DNA of 64,000 nucleotides from Pyricularia pennisetigena (taxonomy: Eukaryota; Ascomycota; Sordariomycetes; Magnaporthales; Pyriculariaceae), in NCBI RefSeq assembly GCF_004337985.1, contig NC_043744.1, forward strand, positions 5,179,316 to 5,243,315, given 5' to 3'. The notes under the pieces are model-generated. The model searched no databases. It worked only from the letters and a program-made list of their open reading frames with translations, and was not told where the DNA came from. The position numbers were made by a program, and so were the translations under genes. Positions 25,309-38,059 of this stretch are shown one piece after another. How positions within the stretch are numbered: the first letter of the stretch is position 1; the number at the start of each line of letters is the position of its first letter.

Positions 25309-28300
25309 TCACCTCCTCCCCTTTGCCCAAGCCTCAACCTTGCCCATTAAGCTCTTCAAGCCGACACCCCTCTCGCAGTTGCCCTCAAGCCAGACCTCCA
25401 TTCGCTCCCTGACGCTCTTCATGCCCCTGAGGACTGGCATCTTTGCGCCGTCCTCGGCCTCGAGGTGCGCGGCCGGGTTGAGCAGCAGGTCGAAGCAGTC
25501 GGCCCAGATGTCGGTCTGCCAGTAGCGCTTGAGGCTCTCGCGGACCTTGTAGCGCCTGCCGCCGGTGCCAGGCATGTTTGCGTCGCAGCGGACCGTCTCG
25601 ATGTACTTGCCAAACAGGAGGCAGTGGATGGTGCCGGCGAGCCCGTGGCAGTCGATCTGCCAGGTCCAGGGCCTGCCCTCGCGCATCTCGGCGCAGTCCT
25701 GGGGCGACGTCTTCCAATCGGCGACAAACTGGACGTCGGGTCGGAAGGCGCGCATGTCTATGCCCCGGCCAAAGTCGATGAGGGTGACCCCGCGCGACGA
25801 CCAGCCGCCGCTGCCGTCGGCACGCCACTGCGAGCTGAGCTGGGCGCCGGCGCCGGGGTCCGAGGGCCCGTCGAGACGGAGGAGGCAGTTGTCTGCCTTG
25901 AGGTCACCGTGCAGCAGGCCCTTGGAGTGCAGGGCCTCGGCGGTGCGGAGGAGCTCGATGCTGAAGAACATGGCGAGCGTCTCGTCCATGACGCCGGACG
26001 GCTCAGCGCGGAAGAGGTTTACCACGTCGAGGAGGGTGCCGTGCGGGTGGAAGGGGAGCATGAGGAAGCCCTCGTCCTGGTAGAGGTGGAACTCGAGCGC
26101 TGCCGAGAGCGAGGCTACAGCGCGGTGCTGCGGGCCCAGCCTGTCGTGGGCAAGGCGCATCATGTGGAATTCCCACGCCGACGGGGGGGTTTCCATCTTT
26201 AGCGCCTCGAAGTGGCTCCGCTGGCTGTGCGCAGTGGCGAACGCTCCCTTGCCCATTTCTATCGCGTTTTCATCCTGAGTGTCTGCAGCGTCGGGAGCTG
26301 AGTTCTCGACCAGGAAGACCGGGGCGAAGGCGCCCTTTCCGAGCTCCTTCTTGACCGTATACTTCATTTCACAACCGGGGAACTCAATTGTTGGCGGTGA
26401 TGGGAGGCTGCTGGTCTTGTCTCCGGTTGCTTTGGCCTTGGCGAGGGCCTTGGTATATTTCCGAATCTCGGAGCCCTTTTCGTATTTGCCAGGCCTGTGG
26501 TCATAATATCGTGTCTGTGAAGTAAGTGCCGGGCTGGCTTTGGATAGGATCTCGGCCCTGACGGATTCCTCGACTGGATTGCACTGTAGGTCCGCAATGA
26601 TGGGCCCTTTGGGTGCTATGCTCTTTGGTTGAAGCGCCGCCCTGCCCACAACCTTGGGCACAAGTGGTTGCAACGCCTTCCTCGGTGGTGCAGGCTCATC
26701 GTCCATAATGTCTCGCAAAGGACTGCTGGGCGGCTCGGCATTCCCATCTTCGTCTTCGTCGTCGCTGGTCTCTGGGAGAGTACGCCGGCACCTACTAGGC
26801 GTCTTTGTAAAGGCAGAACGATTTCCACCGCCGGAGCCCATGTTGATGTCAGTCTCTGTCCGCTCGGTGATGGGCGTCATGAACGGCAGACGGTTATTAG
26901 CCATCTCGACAGGATCACGATATGTGCGGCGCTCTGGAACGTAGTCTTCAGGTGGAATGGGTACGAAGGTTGTCCTGGTTCGAGGGTCATCGTCATCGTC
27001 ATCGTCATCGTCTACTGGCGTTGGCAGTTCCAGGATTTCGTCCTCTTCTGGAGGTAGGTCCGGGCTGGGTTCCTCGGTAAAGTTGGATGCCCTTGTGACA
27101 TCTTTATCTTCCTCCGCCCCAATGTCATCCAGGTTGGGTATGTGTTTTCGAGCAGTAAAATCAGACCATTCGCTGACGCTCTTGTCATCGGCTGTGTCAT
27201 CGGCGTCAATGGCCTCATCCTCTTCAGCCGCGTCATCATCATCATCATCATCGTCTTCTTCTTCCTCATCCCCTGCTTCACTGATCGCTCTCGTTGTGTT
27301 ACCACTCTCTGCCCCGCTGGTGTAGTCACCATCGGTATCGTAGTCTTCCTCATCTGCACTGCCTTGCTCTTCCTCCTGAGTAACTGGCTTGATCGGTGCA
27401 TTGAATATGTCATAAATATCGTCCGTTGCAGCCCGGGTATGCATGGTCATCGTCGGCTCAGAGGTGCCTTTCCTCTTGAGCAGCTTTGGTCGTGATGGCG
27501 AGTCCAGCTTCGCCTTGACTGTGGAATGGTTAGGCCTGAAGATTGTTAGCGAGGCGAAGACGTTACTTACTTATTTGTGTTTCGTTAACCTCCATTACTT
27601 TCTTCTTCCTTGGTTTCCCCTCCTTTGATATTGGCTTGATCGGAGCTCCATTTTCATCCAGGGGTATTGTTGTGTCGCGATGAATGACTAGTTTTTGCGG
27701 AGCATTCTCGTCTAAGAGGTCAACTGGTGAGGTTGCAGGGGAAGATCTGTGGGTTTCATCCTTCAAGGGCACCTTTCTTTCAACAAAAGGAGAGGGTCTG
27801 GCCGTGTCACGATGGATGACTAGCTTTTGTGGGGCGTTCTCGTCGAGAAGATCAACTTGTGAGGTTACGGGGGAAGGTCGGTAGTTCTCATCCCTCAGAG
27901 GCACCCTTTGTTCGACAGAGGGCGGCGTCTCTGGCCTTTCATCCAGCCATCCAGCCCTCGCCAGCAGCACTTCCTCAAAACTCAACTCAGACCCGGGAAT
28001 GTCGGGCGTGGGGTACAAAACTCGCAGGTCGAAAACTATGCGCTGCCTTTTGCCAGCCCGAGGGTCCACGGTCACTTGATGTTGAGAGGCATCAATTGGT
28101 ATATGGGATTTCATCAATAACGACTGAAAGTACAAAAAAAAAAAAAAGTATCAAAACCACGATCGGATAGCCGCCAAACATTAGTCCTGTATTCATCAAT
28201 ATGTGGACGGCCACTAAGGGGACGGAGAAGGGGCAACGGGATGTGTGCTTACCGTGTCCCTGAAAACAGCCATCTTGGGTCCGCTGGGTTTCCTTGACCC

Positions 28301-29254
28301 AGTCTTGAGTGTCTCTCCCACCCAGGACTTGGGCTCCATCACGTTCTCTTTCTTGCGGTGGGCCAGCGAGTCGATAGTATCCCATCCTTGGGGTCCTGCG
28401 TCACGTGAGCCAAGTGCGGGCGGTGGTGCGGCGTCGGCATCCGAGAAAATCGCCAGCTTGGACTTTGCCGGCTTAGAAGACCGACTGCTGCTGGCTGTGG
28501 CACCTTGCCTCTGTGCCGCTTGAGGATCGCTAGGAGCCGAAGACGAAGCAAACGGGTCCATCTTGGCAGCGAGTGCAGGTCGCATGGTTGGCAACGCCGG
28601 CGAGGAAGGAGCGTCAGCCTCGTCGCCTGCCTGTTGCGCGCGGCGCTGCTCAAACTCGCCCAGCTTGCGCACCAGGCGCTGTTGGGGACGGGCGTCCCGC
28701 TCGATGCCCAGCTTGTACACCTCCTCGGCCTGGTTCCAGCGACCTGCGCCCTCTAGCCAGGCTGCGTACTCTTCATAGAAGAGGGCGAGCCCCTCTCCGA
28801 TGCCGTGGCGTGACACATACAAGAAGGTCTCGCGCGGGGCGTCGGAGAAGAATTTGATGTAGTAGAGCCACAGCTTCAGATAGCGGGGGTCGTTTTTATA
28901 TTGCGGTGAGCCGATGAAGGCCTTTGTGGCGCGCTCGAGAAGCACATGCAGCTGCGACTGGGCCGTCGCCTGAGCTGAGGGATATGCGTCTAGCGTCCAG
29001 CGGACGTAGCGGTCGTAGACATCCAGCGGGTCGTCCAGGTCCGCGGCGTTGGCGAGCTCGGCCTCGTATTCTGCGCGGATGCAGTCGTGGATGTTGTTTG
29101 TGTCGTTGGGCGTCGGCGGCTGGCTCTTACCCGTCGACAAGGGTGCAAACAGGCCGGCGAGTTTCTTTGCGGAGCGGCCGCCTGGGAGGGACTGGATGTT
29201 CTCCTTCTGGCCCTCGATGACGTCGAAGTTGATGAGGTCTTCCGAGTCCCCCAT
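25309..29254 (-). CDS. BUB1: Spindle-checkpoint kinase BUB1 / MadBub type
   Basis: Three exons (28253-29254, 27571-28123, 25309-27518) encode 1254 residues. The second intron is 52 bases with GTAAGT, CTAAC and ACAG signals, which alone keeps the frame. Order: a KEN box at 17-19, the Mad3/BUB1 TPR-like domain (about 55-185), a second KEN (KKENVMEP, about 310), a GLEBS-like Bub3-binding segment (SELSFEEVLLARAGWL), a tandem duplication, TMTMHTRAATDDIYDIFN, acidic runs, and a C-terminal kinase domain with GKGAFAPVF (about 911), ALKME, HGDLKADN (about 1055) and IDFGRG. It monitors kinetochore attachment and delays anaphase. Two KEN boxes plus a kinase suggest combined BubR1/Mad3 and Bub1 roles. 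It is divergent from APN1. Confidence 0.94.
27674..27937 (-). repeat. 132-bp tandem duplication inside BUB1 exon 2
   Basis: Two adjacent copies, 27674-27805 and 27806-27937, each encode about 44 residues containing VDLLDENAPQKLVIHRDT. The length is a multiple of three, so the frame is kept. The copies have diverged at several positions, which argues against an assembly error. Confidence 0.85.
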
Positions 29255-30694
29255 TGTGGCGGTGAGGGGGAGGGGTATTTATTTCTGTCGCTCAAAAATC
29301 TAGGTCGGTAACTTGGGACAAGAAATTGTCCGGAATCATAAGGAAGCGTTTGTTGAGATTGATTCTCTCCCTGTGTTTCGTGATTAACCTACCGTATCGC
29401 GAGCGTGCTGCAACTGGGGAATCTCAAGAGACAACTCGAGGTCTTCTGAATCAATTAATTAAGCACTCAATTGCGGAGCGCGCAATGCATATGTCAATAT
29501 TTAGCAAACACGCGCTTAGTGGCGTTGTTGTTGTAGCAACAGGTGGGTCCGGCAGATTATCAACCATGAGTGGACCGCAAGGCGCATGTTGCCAACCGGA
29601 CCGATCAGGGGCATCAAGCACTTTGTCGACAAGAAGGCTACGGATACCTTTGCCGGGTAGAGAGACAGGACCGTGGTCAAAAAGTACATTGTGCTTACTC
29701 TGAGTATACTTATGACAACAGAGTATAGCCGAATCTCGGGATTACCTGCTGTCGTTGTAACATCACTACCAGGCAGCTCTCGTAGTCTAGTATCATGATT
29801 CATTTCGATTGCAACACCCTTTCATGCAGCGCGCCAGCAGCTCCACGGGCATCGGGCACCTCGTGGACGACGCTGCCTTCGTAGGACAACTCGTGCGCCT
29901 TGGTTTCCGGTGCCAGCTAGTCGTAGTCATAGACCCTTGTCATACTTACTTTATCGCCGTTTTACTAGCGTTACTGGTAGCATCGAAACGAGAGAGACTC
30001 ATATCCGAGCATCGCTTCGCGGCCGAAGCATACTAAAGTCGAGAAGGGGTGGTGCCTATTGTCATGATGACTGATCCTACTGATCCGGCAAGGACATTGG
30101 AAAGACTAATCCCGATTAATACTCTGGTCGGTCTGGCTTCTGTAGTATTTCGGTAGTGGCTGGGGTCAAAGTCAAACGTCATCCGGTCCTTTGCCATTCA
30201 AGCCAGAATCTTGTCTGCATCGAGGCCGATGGCAAGCGTGCCCAGGCGGTCGCAGATGAGCTGGATCTCTCTTCCGAGCGAGAAAAGTATTGAACAAAAA
30301 AGACTTGCACTTGGCGACATGATCAATTTTGCCAAACGAATTGAAGATTCCAAGCCGAAAGGAAGTGTCGAGTCTGCCAGGCAACAGTAACCATCATAGC
30401 TGGAATTTAGGCTGCGACCCCTTGCATCGAGACGCAGAGATCCCTGTCAAACACGTGACTGATCACAAGCTCTCGCGCTGAGCTCACTCAACGCGACGCG
30501 TGTTGACGAGTTTGGATTTTGGCGCTAGCTTGACCTCTCCACCTCACAATACCTAGTGACCCGATAAGAACAACAACAATCAACTACAGAGCCATAAATT
30601 TTTTGAATTTGTCTCCTGATACTCTATAAAAGTGAGGCTTGCAACGTTCAAGGGTCTCAATTGCACGCAAACTCCCAGTGTCATCCTTTCGAGC
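29255..30694. other. Divergent region between BUB1 and APN1
   Basis: The ends should hold the two promoters. The centre (29800-30400) contains a possible gene relic, listed separately. A short leader immediately precedes the APN1 ATG. Confidence 0.45.
29800..30400 (-). pseudogene. Possible relic of an unidentified gene
   Basis: Coding-like patches occur in minus orientation: EIQLICDRLGTLAIGLDADK near 30.2 kb and, at the end, HELSYEGSVVHEVPDARGAA, then GALHERVLQSK followed by a TGA at 29800-29802. Between them the frame is lost. I do not recognise the family. An intron-containing real gene cannot be excluded, but no consistent splice pattern joins the pieces. Confidence 0.3.
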
Positions 30695-32205
30695 ATGGCT
30701 CCCCGCCAATCCACGCGGAGGAAAGCGGCTCCTGCAGTCACGGAACCAAAAGTCGAGATCAAGGACGAGATCGAACAGGAGACCAAGGTTGCCGTCGCGC
30801 AGACAAACGGGCGGAAACCGCGCATAACCTCTGCAGTCGTGGTTAAGAAAGAGACCAAAGTACAAGTGAAACGGAAAGCAGTCGAGGACGACGAGGACGA
30901 AGCCGAGCTTTCTGACCACTGCAAGAAAGAAAAGGCAAAGGAAAAGGAGGAAAAGGTCAAGGTTCAAGACATACCTGAGGCAAAGCCCGCCGCAAAGCGA
31001 CAGAAGACGGTCAAGGGAAAAGAGGAGGACATAATGCCGCTAGCGGAGCGAACTGTGGTGTCGACGTTGAAGAGGGCAATGTACATTGGTGCCCACGTCA
31101 GCGCTGCAGGTGGTATGTGCTCTGCCATACATGTTTCCCTTTCCGATGATGCTGACATACATCCACCCCAGGCGTTCAAAACTCGGTCGAAAATGCACTC
31201 CAAATAGGCGCCAATGCCTTTGCCCTCTTCCTCAAATCCCAGCGCAAATGGACAAATCCACCGTTAGCGCCCGAGGCGCGGGATCAATTCCACTCCTCAT
31301 GCACAAAGCACTCTTACGACGCCGCCAAGCACTGCTTACCCCACGGCTCGTACCTTGTCAACCTAGCACAGTCCGACAAGGAAAAGGCGGACCAGGCGTA
31401 CGGCAACTTTGTAGACGATCTTAAGCGGTGTGATGAGCTGGGGATCAAGCTGTACAACTTCCATCCGGGCTCGGCACTAAAGGACACCAAGGCGGCCGCG
31501 ATCGGTCGCATTGCCGCGCAGTTGAACCGATCGCACAAGGAAACCAAGAGCGTCATCACGGTGGTGGAGAACATGGCCGGGAGCGGCAACATAGTGGGTT
31601 CCACGTTTGAGGACCTGCGGGACATTATCGAGCTAGTGGAGGACAAGTCGCGCGTCGGCGTGTGCATAGACACGTGCCATGCCTTTGCCGCCGGGTACGA
31701 CCTGCGCAGCCCCGGGGCGTTCAAGCAGACGTTTGACGAATTCGATCGCATTGTTGGCAACAAGTATCTGAAGGCGCTCCACCTCAACGACAGCAAGGCG
31801 CCACTTGGGTCCAACCGGGACCTTCACGCAAACATCGGCACGGGCTTTTTGGGACTGCGCGCCTTTCACTCGGTCGTGAACCACGCTGCCTTCCAGGAGC
31901 TGCCCATGGTCCTCGAGACGCCGATCGACAGGAAGGACGCCAGCGGGAAGACCATGGAGGACAGGAAGATCTGGGCGGACGAGATCAAGCTGCTCGAGAG
32001 CCTGATCGAGATGGATGCCGACAGCGATGAGTTTCAGAAGCTGGCCGAGAAGCTGCAGAAAAGTGGCGCCGCCGAGAGGAAGAGGGTGCAGGAGCAGGTT
32101 GACAAGAAGGCGGAGAAGGACGCGAAAAAGGCGGCGCCCAAGGGGAAAGCTGCAAAGAGGGGAAGGAAGAAAAAGGCAGAAACGGATGACGAAGATAGTG
32201 ATTGA
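30695..32205 (+). CDS. APN1: AP endonuclease, endonuclease IV family (APN1)
   Basis: Two exons (30695-31112 and 31172-32205) encode 483 residues, longer than yeast Apn1 because of a basic, Lys/Glu-rich N-terminal extension of about 130 residues. The TIM-barrel endonuclease IV core starts YIGAHVSAAGGVQNSVENA and carries the metal-site motifs HPGSALK, VVENMAGSGN, GVCIDTCHAFAAGYD, HLNDSKAPLGSNRD and HANIGTGFLG, then LETP. The enzyme cuts abasic sites and removes 3' blocking groups in base-excision repair. A C-terminal tail (GKAAKRGRKKKAE) and the N-terminal basic clusters look like nuclear localisation signals. The ATG was chosen as the first that opens the Lys-rich frame; a short upstream frame has none. 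Confidence 0.94.
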
Positions 32206-33112
32206 TGATTTTGACATTCATTCGGGGACGATGTATGTATGATAACGAATTAAGTTGGACTTTTAATGATGGGTTAGACGCGAGGTTTTGTTAATAATGG
32301 TATTGTTATATTCTATATGCCTCCTACCTATCCATCCTGATTATGCATCCTTTAGTGTCTTTTCCAGACCCTTGTGTACTGTGCGATTATCTGGACGCGC
32401 AAAGCATATACCTCTATTTGGTTATAGCTGATGTACTCATCTGTCAGCCAGCACATCCAAGCGGGACCTGGTCTGCGACACCCAGTAGCCCTTGAGCTCT
32501 GTCTTGGGCCGCTGCTGGCCGACCAATTCCACGACGCGCCCGGGGCTGATTTTGATGTAGCACGTTTCTCTCGAGGCCCAGAGGTATCGGCGGCACAAGG
32601 CCGAGGAGGTGGAGCAGGCGCACGGGTGGCGCCCGAGCTGGATGCCCGCCAATAGGAGATTAGTTTGATGAGTAAATGGAAGCCTTTAGCTGGCGGGTGG
32701 TCATAGGAACCGTACAATTGGTGCTATCAGAGAAACAATACAAACAAAGTAAATATTGATTGATATATGAACTGACCATCACAGAGATGTGTTGAAATCT
32801 CTGCTTCTATCGCTAGATTACGTGGTTGGACACGTAATTTTCCAAACATATCTTCAAATGAACAAATACCGACTTGACCTCTTACGCCAAATCCTCGCAT
32901 ATTGGACAACAAACACAAAACCAAAAACCAAAAAAACAAGAGACGTCCAAAAAGTCCTGAGCTCCCATTGCTTTTCCGCCTCTTACAAGACTGAATTTTG
33001 GGAAAAAAAAAAAAAGAAAAGAAAAAGCCAAAATGTAACAACCTTTGCCGAACGAGGTATAAAATGAGACAATCCAAAGGCATGCTCTCCCCCCAAGCGT
33101 CATCGTCGACGC
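32206..33112. other. Intergenic DNA downstream of APN1
   Basis: No confident gene. A GC-rich minus-strand open stretch at 32437-32652 (71 codons, ending in a stop) contains YIKISPGRVVELVGQQRPK and looks coding-like, perhaps the last exon or relic of an unknown gene. I could not join it to an upstream exon. Confidence 0.4.
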
Positions 33113-33448
33113 TTAGATATCTAGTCCAGTAGCGCTCCTACCATTGCAGTGGCAGAGGTGGTGGTCCCGGCCGCACTTTTGGCATTTACCGGGGTCATTA
33201 CCGCCGCGGGTGACGAGGTGCTTGCCGGCGCCGCTCTCCGCAGCGAGGCACTTGCAAGGCCTGCCGGACTTTGTCTGCCCAAACTTGGCCGGCGGGTCCA
33301 CGGCCGAGGCGCGAGCCTGGACGTGGACGGCTTCGTTCAGGTCGGCACTGCGGGCCGCGAGGTCGGCGCCAGCAGCCTCGGCCTGGGCCAAAGCGGGGAC
33401 GCTGAGGGCCGCGATGGCTACGAGACGTAGAGCCTGAGAGATGCGCAT
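33113..33448 (-). CDS. Small secreted cysteine-rich protein (111 residues)
   Basis: One exon. A signal peptide (MRISQALRLVAIAALSVPAL, cleavage probably after AQA) is followed by an Ala-rich segment without Cys and then a Cys-rich end: PCKCLA, KCQKCGRDHHLCHCNGR. That gives six cysteines and two adjacent histidines, arranged as CxC, CxxC and CxC. The pattern suggests either three disulfides or a metal site. I recognise no family. Size, secretion signal and the company of other such genes make it an effector candidate (inference). A TATA-like element lies 160 bases upstream. Confidence 0.7.
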   Translation of the reverse strand: MRISQALRLVAIAALSVPALAQAEAAGADLAARSADLNEAVHVQARASAVDPPAKFGQTKSGRPCKCLAAESGAGKHLVTRGGNDPGKCQKCGRDHHLCHCNGRSATGLDI

Positions 33449-36400
33449 TTTGGCGGACGTGGAAAAGAAAGTAGGGGCAAAGCCAAAAAGAAATAGGAGA
33501 GAATGGAAAAGGAAGTAAGTGTTTAGAGAATTGATGGTTCAGAAGCTGCGGATGATGATGGGCAGAGATGAAGAAGCAGACGCCAGAAGGAGCAGGATCC
33601 GTCTCATTATATACCTGAGCAAAGCCTCTAGCAGCAGGTATATTCGAATTCTCGAATACACCCCTTCTTACTCCCACGTGCGACAGCCTATACGATCAAT
33701 GCCCTGCGTATAGTCGATGACTTTTTCTCGAAAATTCGGATACTAACCAAGTCATGACTTGCCAGGCCGATCACTCGCCGGAGCAAAAGCGCGAGCTACC
33801 AGCACAACCTTGTCTATAGAAAGCGGAACCGATCCAAGTTTTGGTGATTAATGAGAATTTACCATACGTGAAATCCGGTTGTCAACTATAAAGCTTTATG
33901 CAAGATATATATTTGTATATATCTATATACAAGGGAAAACAAGTTTTGGTACGGAAACGCGGTTACAAAATTGCACATGACTTCGGTTTGGGTGTTCTCT
34001 TTCTCTTGTTTCTAGTATCCAAATCGGTGCGCATGCGTATAAAAGCGTTACAACAAGCGCTGCAAAAGGCATTTGCGTTTATCTTTTCTATTATAGGACC
34101 AGGCAAAAACATAACCACCAATCCCATTTATGATACTATATCCCAAATTAAGCAACACTATGACGATTAAATATGTTGCCAAAGCGCAATTAAAACGAGA
34201 ATAAAAAACAAAAATCCCACACAGTTGCAAATTTACTACCACTGTTTAGGAATGGGGATTTTTATCGGTACCACCATAGTAGAATATAACAGTGTTGTTA
34301 TTTTAGGTGACCGGACGGTTTGGCCCGGAGGAATCGGGGAGAAATGAATGAATCATGTGTACATCTCAAGAACATTCTGAAGGCGGAAGCATAATGTATC
34401 ATCCACTTTGCTAACCGGTTTATAAGTGGTAAATACTGGGCATTATACTTCATTACATATTCCCTTTGAATCATTGCCGTTGTTGCTTCTGACCTGATAG
34501 ACTGATGATTGTTTGCATTGAAACGAGTATCCCTATGTTGTGCTTTTTCCATGATCACCTGCAGGTGAGAAGCATACCGTATAATTCACTATTATATGGC
34601 GGTATAATAATCTGGTGTTGTGTAATAGTATTGCTGTCAACCAGCGAAACCAATAGAACAATGATAGTTTGCAGTGGAATGTTCGGAAAGTGTGAGCCTA
34701 GTCTGTGGATTTCCTAATACAGGCTGACAGGCGGAAGCATCGTGTGTGATCTACTGCTACTACATAATTCAACAAAAGAACATTTTCATGCTGAGGCCCT
34801 CAAGACGTTACAAAAGCCTAAAATATAACGTTAGCATTGTTGTTGACAGCTCAAAATCCAGATAGATATCGCTTTGCGGTGGTGGGGAGTATATGAGAGT
34901 AGTCCGCCAACATTATCGGGGCTGAAAACCTTTGCAACGTGGTCTTGAGTTAAAAATTGCGCTTCCGTTAAAAACCTCTCAGGTTGGGCTACAACACCCT
35001 TAGGCTCAGATAAAATTTGTCCCTTTCATCCGGCTACCTCCTGGTAGACTCTTCTGTTGCGGTCAACGTTCCATGCTAATCTACATCATCAGTATTAGGT
35101 TTCATGACGGGCAGGACGGTAAAGTGAGTCGCTGTCAGTGGGCGTCAGAACCTCAGAGTCGGAGTAGCTGGGGAAATACTCAATCATGTAGTGCACTTGC
35201 ATACCAAGTACAGACACCATTAATCTTGATAGAAACAACCGTCATAGTTGAGCTGACCAACTTTGTATGGGCATGTGTCTGTTTCGTTTGCAGACAGGTG
35301 GGGGCGCGTGGACACGGATGATCCACGGACTCACGGAACATGACTCTGGCGAGCTTCCACATGCTAAATTATAATTTATTTAAACGACATATATATACTC
35401 AGGCAAATTTGGAGCGCAAGCCTATCCGCGAGCCTATTATCTCTCGACAGCTCTTATATCCGGTCACCGCTGTTCGAGAGCAGATTAAAACAGACCTCCG
35501 AACTGCTTTCGCATTTTCAGCTCCCAGTATTTTTGTTGTACAATGTTCTCTGTCACGGAACCCCCTGTATACTTTACCATAAAAGTCGGAATGTAGACCG
35601 CCAATCGCCGAATTCGGAAAAAAGCTTTTCACAAAAGGTCAATTCCCTTGGGCAGAGTTTTATGTACTTTTGAGACATGACACGACTGCCTTGATCGCGA
35701 ACTAGCAACCATACCCTACCTCATCTACGTCCGCATGGTAATCGGGACGCAAATAATCAAACAGTCTCTCTTTGGGAGCCATGTGAAACTCAGCAGAAAA
35801 AACTTTCTGGAACTTGATTACGTTGTATGTTGTGTAGATCACTTCCAGTTCTGTATAAAATTCAATGCTTTATTTTACAGCATTAATCTAGACAACAAGT
35901 TACAACTGCCGAATCCAAATGTCCAATTCTAAAATGAGCTTAATTATGGGCCAGCATCCAAAGTTTATTATTTTGAGCATTCGATCACCTGAAGGCAGAT
36001 AATATTGATATTCAGACGGGTATAGGAATCATTTGTCAAAAGACCAGAGGAATTCAGCATTTTCCCCAAGAGCTTCTCTTCTACGAAAGCCTTGCTACTC
36101 CCAAAGATTGAAGGTGGGGGGGCTTCTGCTAAGCTTGAAGATGCCGTGATAAACAAATATCGATTTTATCAGGGTTGAAATCGATATTGCCGAGTGCTTT
36201 GTTTGTAAGCTGGTTGGCCAGCAAGAGCGGGAGACTACTGCGGATTAGCCTACGTAATTGCAAGTTTGCGACAGCACCAATGCTGGAATATAGTTATGGC
36301 TTATTCACTGCTATCCTTATGCAGCTTACAGCTTGAGAGTTGGTGAGTCAATCTGTGTGGATGACGTGCTGTGGTTGAATACCCAAGCATCTCACAGGTG

Positions 36401-37771
36401 ATGTTCGGGAGCGGGAAAGCCTACTTACTCATCACTTGTGTCTGCTTTCTCTTTCTGGGCAGGCAGCTCACAGTGTTTCATCCGGCACATCCAGAGAAAG
36501 CAGCTCGGGCTCTTAGTTCAGGTCGCCAAGAAGCAATCCCGGCTATCATATCGGTGCAAAAACAAATATCTATTCGCGCCTTGCTCGGTTACCCGGCCAT
36601 GCGGATGGTTTTTCACTGTGAGACGAGCGCATCTGCCAGGATTGTGGCGGAATTTGGAGCACTGAGTGTGTTGTACTTTGACCCATTCGTTTGACATTGT
36701 ATAGGACCGCATAAGGAAGACAGCAGGGCACAACAACGGACAATTACTTTCCATATTGAGTTGTACCTAAATACCTGCGCTTTAACGAGATACGCATACG
36801 CAATGAAGTTCCGCTACTAGATAAAGCATTTGCCATCTATTGCCAGTGTCTAACTGCAATCTAATAGAGACCGCTGTGCAACCGTCTATAAGAGTGACAG
36901 GTGACTGCAAAAAGGGCATCTGCACATCTGCATGTCAGCGCTACTAGTAATTTGTAGCCTGGAAGACCATGCATTTGGTTTGGAAAAGTAAAGATTTCAA
37001 AGTCGCTCTGTTGCTTTGAATATCAAAACACTCTTTGCTTTCTTTTTAGAGTGTGCCAGGTGATATTGTTGTTAACCCCTTGCGGTAGTGTTTACAAATT
37101 CAAGATTTTTAAACGAATAATGACATTTCTTTTAGTCTGAGATGTAACTGTCCCGTCAGTTGCAGCAGTCGGGCTTTGAGGTTCGCTAAAAGCTTGACGA
37201 CAAAATAACATTTATCTTATAATACTATAAGGATCAAAGTTGTTAATACACAGAGAGCTGTGACGGTGGGATATTTGAAAAATTTTATTTTGTTGTACCG
37301 CTGTCCTCATCAGCTTTCAAATCCCGGCTGCTTTGAACGTGGTGCTTTTCATTCAGTATCAAATGAATTTTGTATCCTTCTGGACAACGGTGCATTTTAT
37401 GTTTTGAGAGGTGTCACCTCGTATCTTAAACTGGTGTGCTGGTATCCATAATGGCGCCTATCGCCGTGTGCGCAATTCCTGTCAAATGAAGAACATGGCA
37501 CGATCAACTTTTCTTTATACATCATAGCTCATTACATTCATACAACAACGCTTGTTTTTACAATAATCCCTCCTGTAATGCTCTCCGTTGCGGTTGGTAG
37601 AAACCCGAGCTCCTGGGATCGCATTCGTTGTCAATCTTTTGATTTGCCACACCGTGATTTCGATCATTTCTAATCCCCTTGTGATTTTTGAATATTCAAA
37701 GAATGAAGCTTGCTTGCTGTTATCCGCCGCGGTGGCAAGCGTTGCTATGCTGTGTGAATAGTTGCAATCCT
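33449..37771. other. Long gene-poor AT-rich accessory region
   Basis: Over 4 kb without a supported gene. Open frames reach about 107 codons (36371-36694) but have no signal peptide, domain or coding bias. I see no LTR, terminal inverted repeat or tRNA. Confidence 0.45.
33606..33613 (-). promoter_or_regulatory. TATA-like element of the 33113-33448 gene
   Basis: TATATAAT read on the minus strand, about 160 bases upstream of the start codon. Assigned by position and composition only. Confidence 0.4.
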
Positions 37772-38059
37772 TCAAGATCCATTCTTCTCGGCTTTCTTGC
37801 GGGAAACATGTACCACCTTTCACGGGTCAATAAAAAAATCACGAAAACCATAAATCCAAATTGAGAGACTTACATTTTTATTAACGACTGTAGTGGGAGT
37901 GGATCCCGCGCTTACAATCTTGACGTTCGGGTTATTTACCATGCTGTTAAGGGTGACAATCTTGGCAAGTTCAAGTTGAAACCCTTCGGTAGGGTTTGTG
38001 GCTCCACCCAAAGCGACTAAAGCCAGGATGGTAAGAAGGCTTTTGGTTTGGTTCAACAT
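37772..38059 (-). CDS. Small secreted protein without cysteines (76 residues)
   Basis: Two exons, 37874-38059 and 37772-37816. The 57-base intron has a GTAAGT donor, a TTGAC branch-like site and an AAAG acceptor; splicing in phase 0 adds a short basic tail (VVHVSRKKAEKNGS). The start at 38059 gives a signal peptide, MLNQTKSLLTILALVALGGA; longer in-frame upstream sequence would hide it. The mature part has no Cys and contains LELAKIVTLNSMVNNPNVKI. Family not recognised. The exon 2 choice is the least certain point: without splicing the frame runs on for ten codons to a stop. A TATA-like element lies about 140 bases upstream. Confidence 0.6.
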
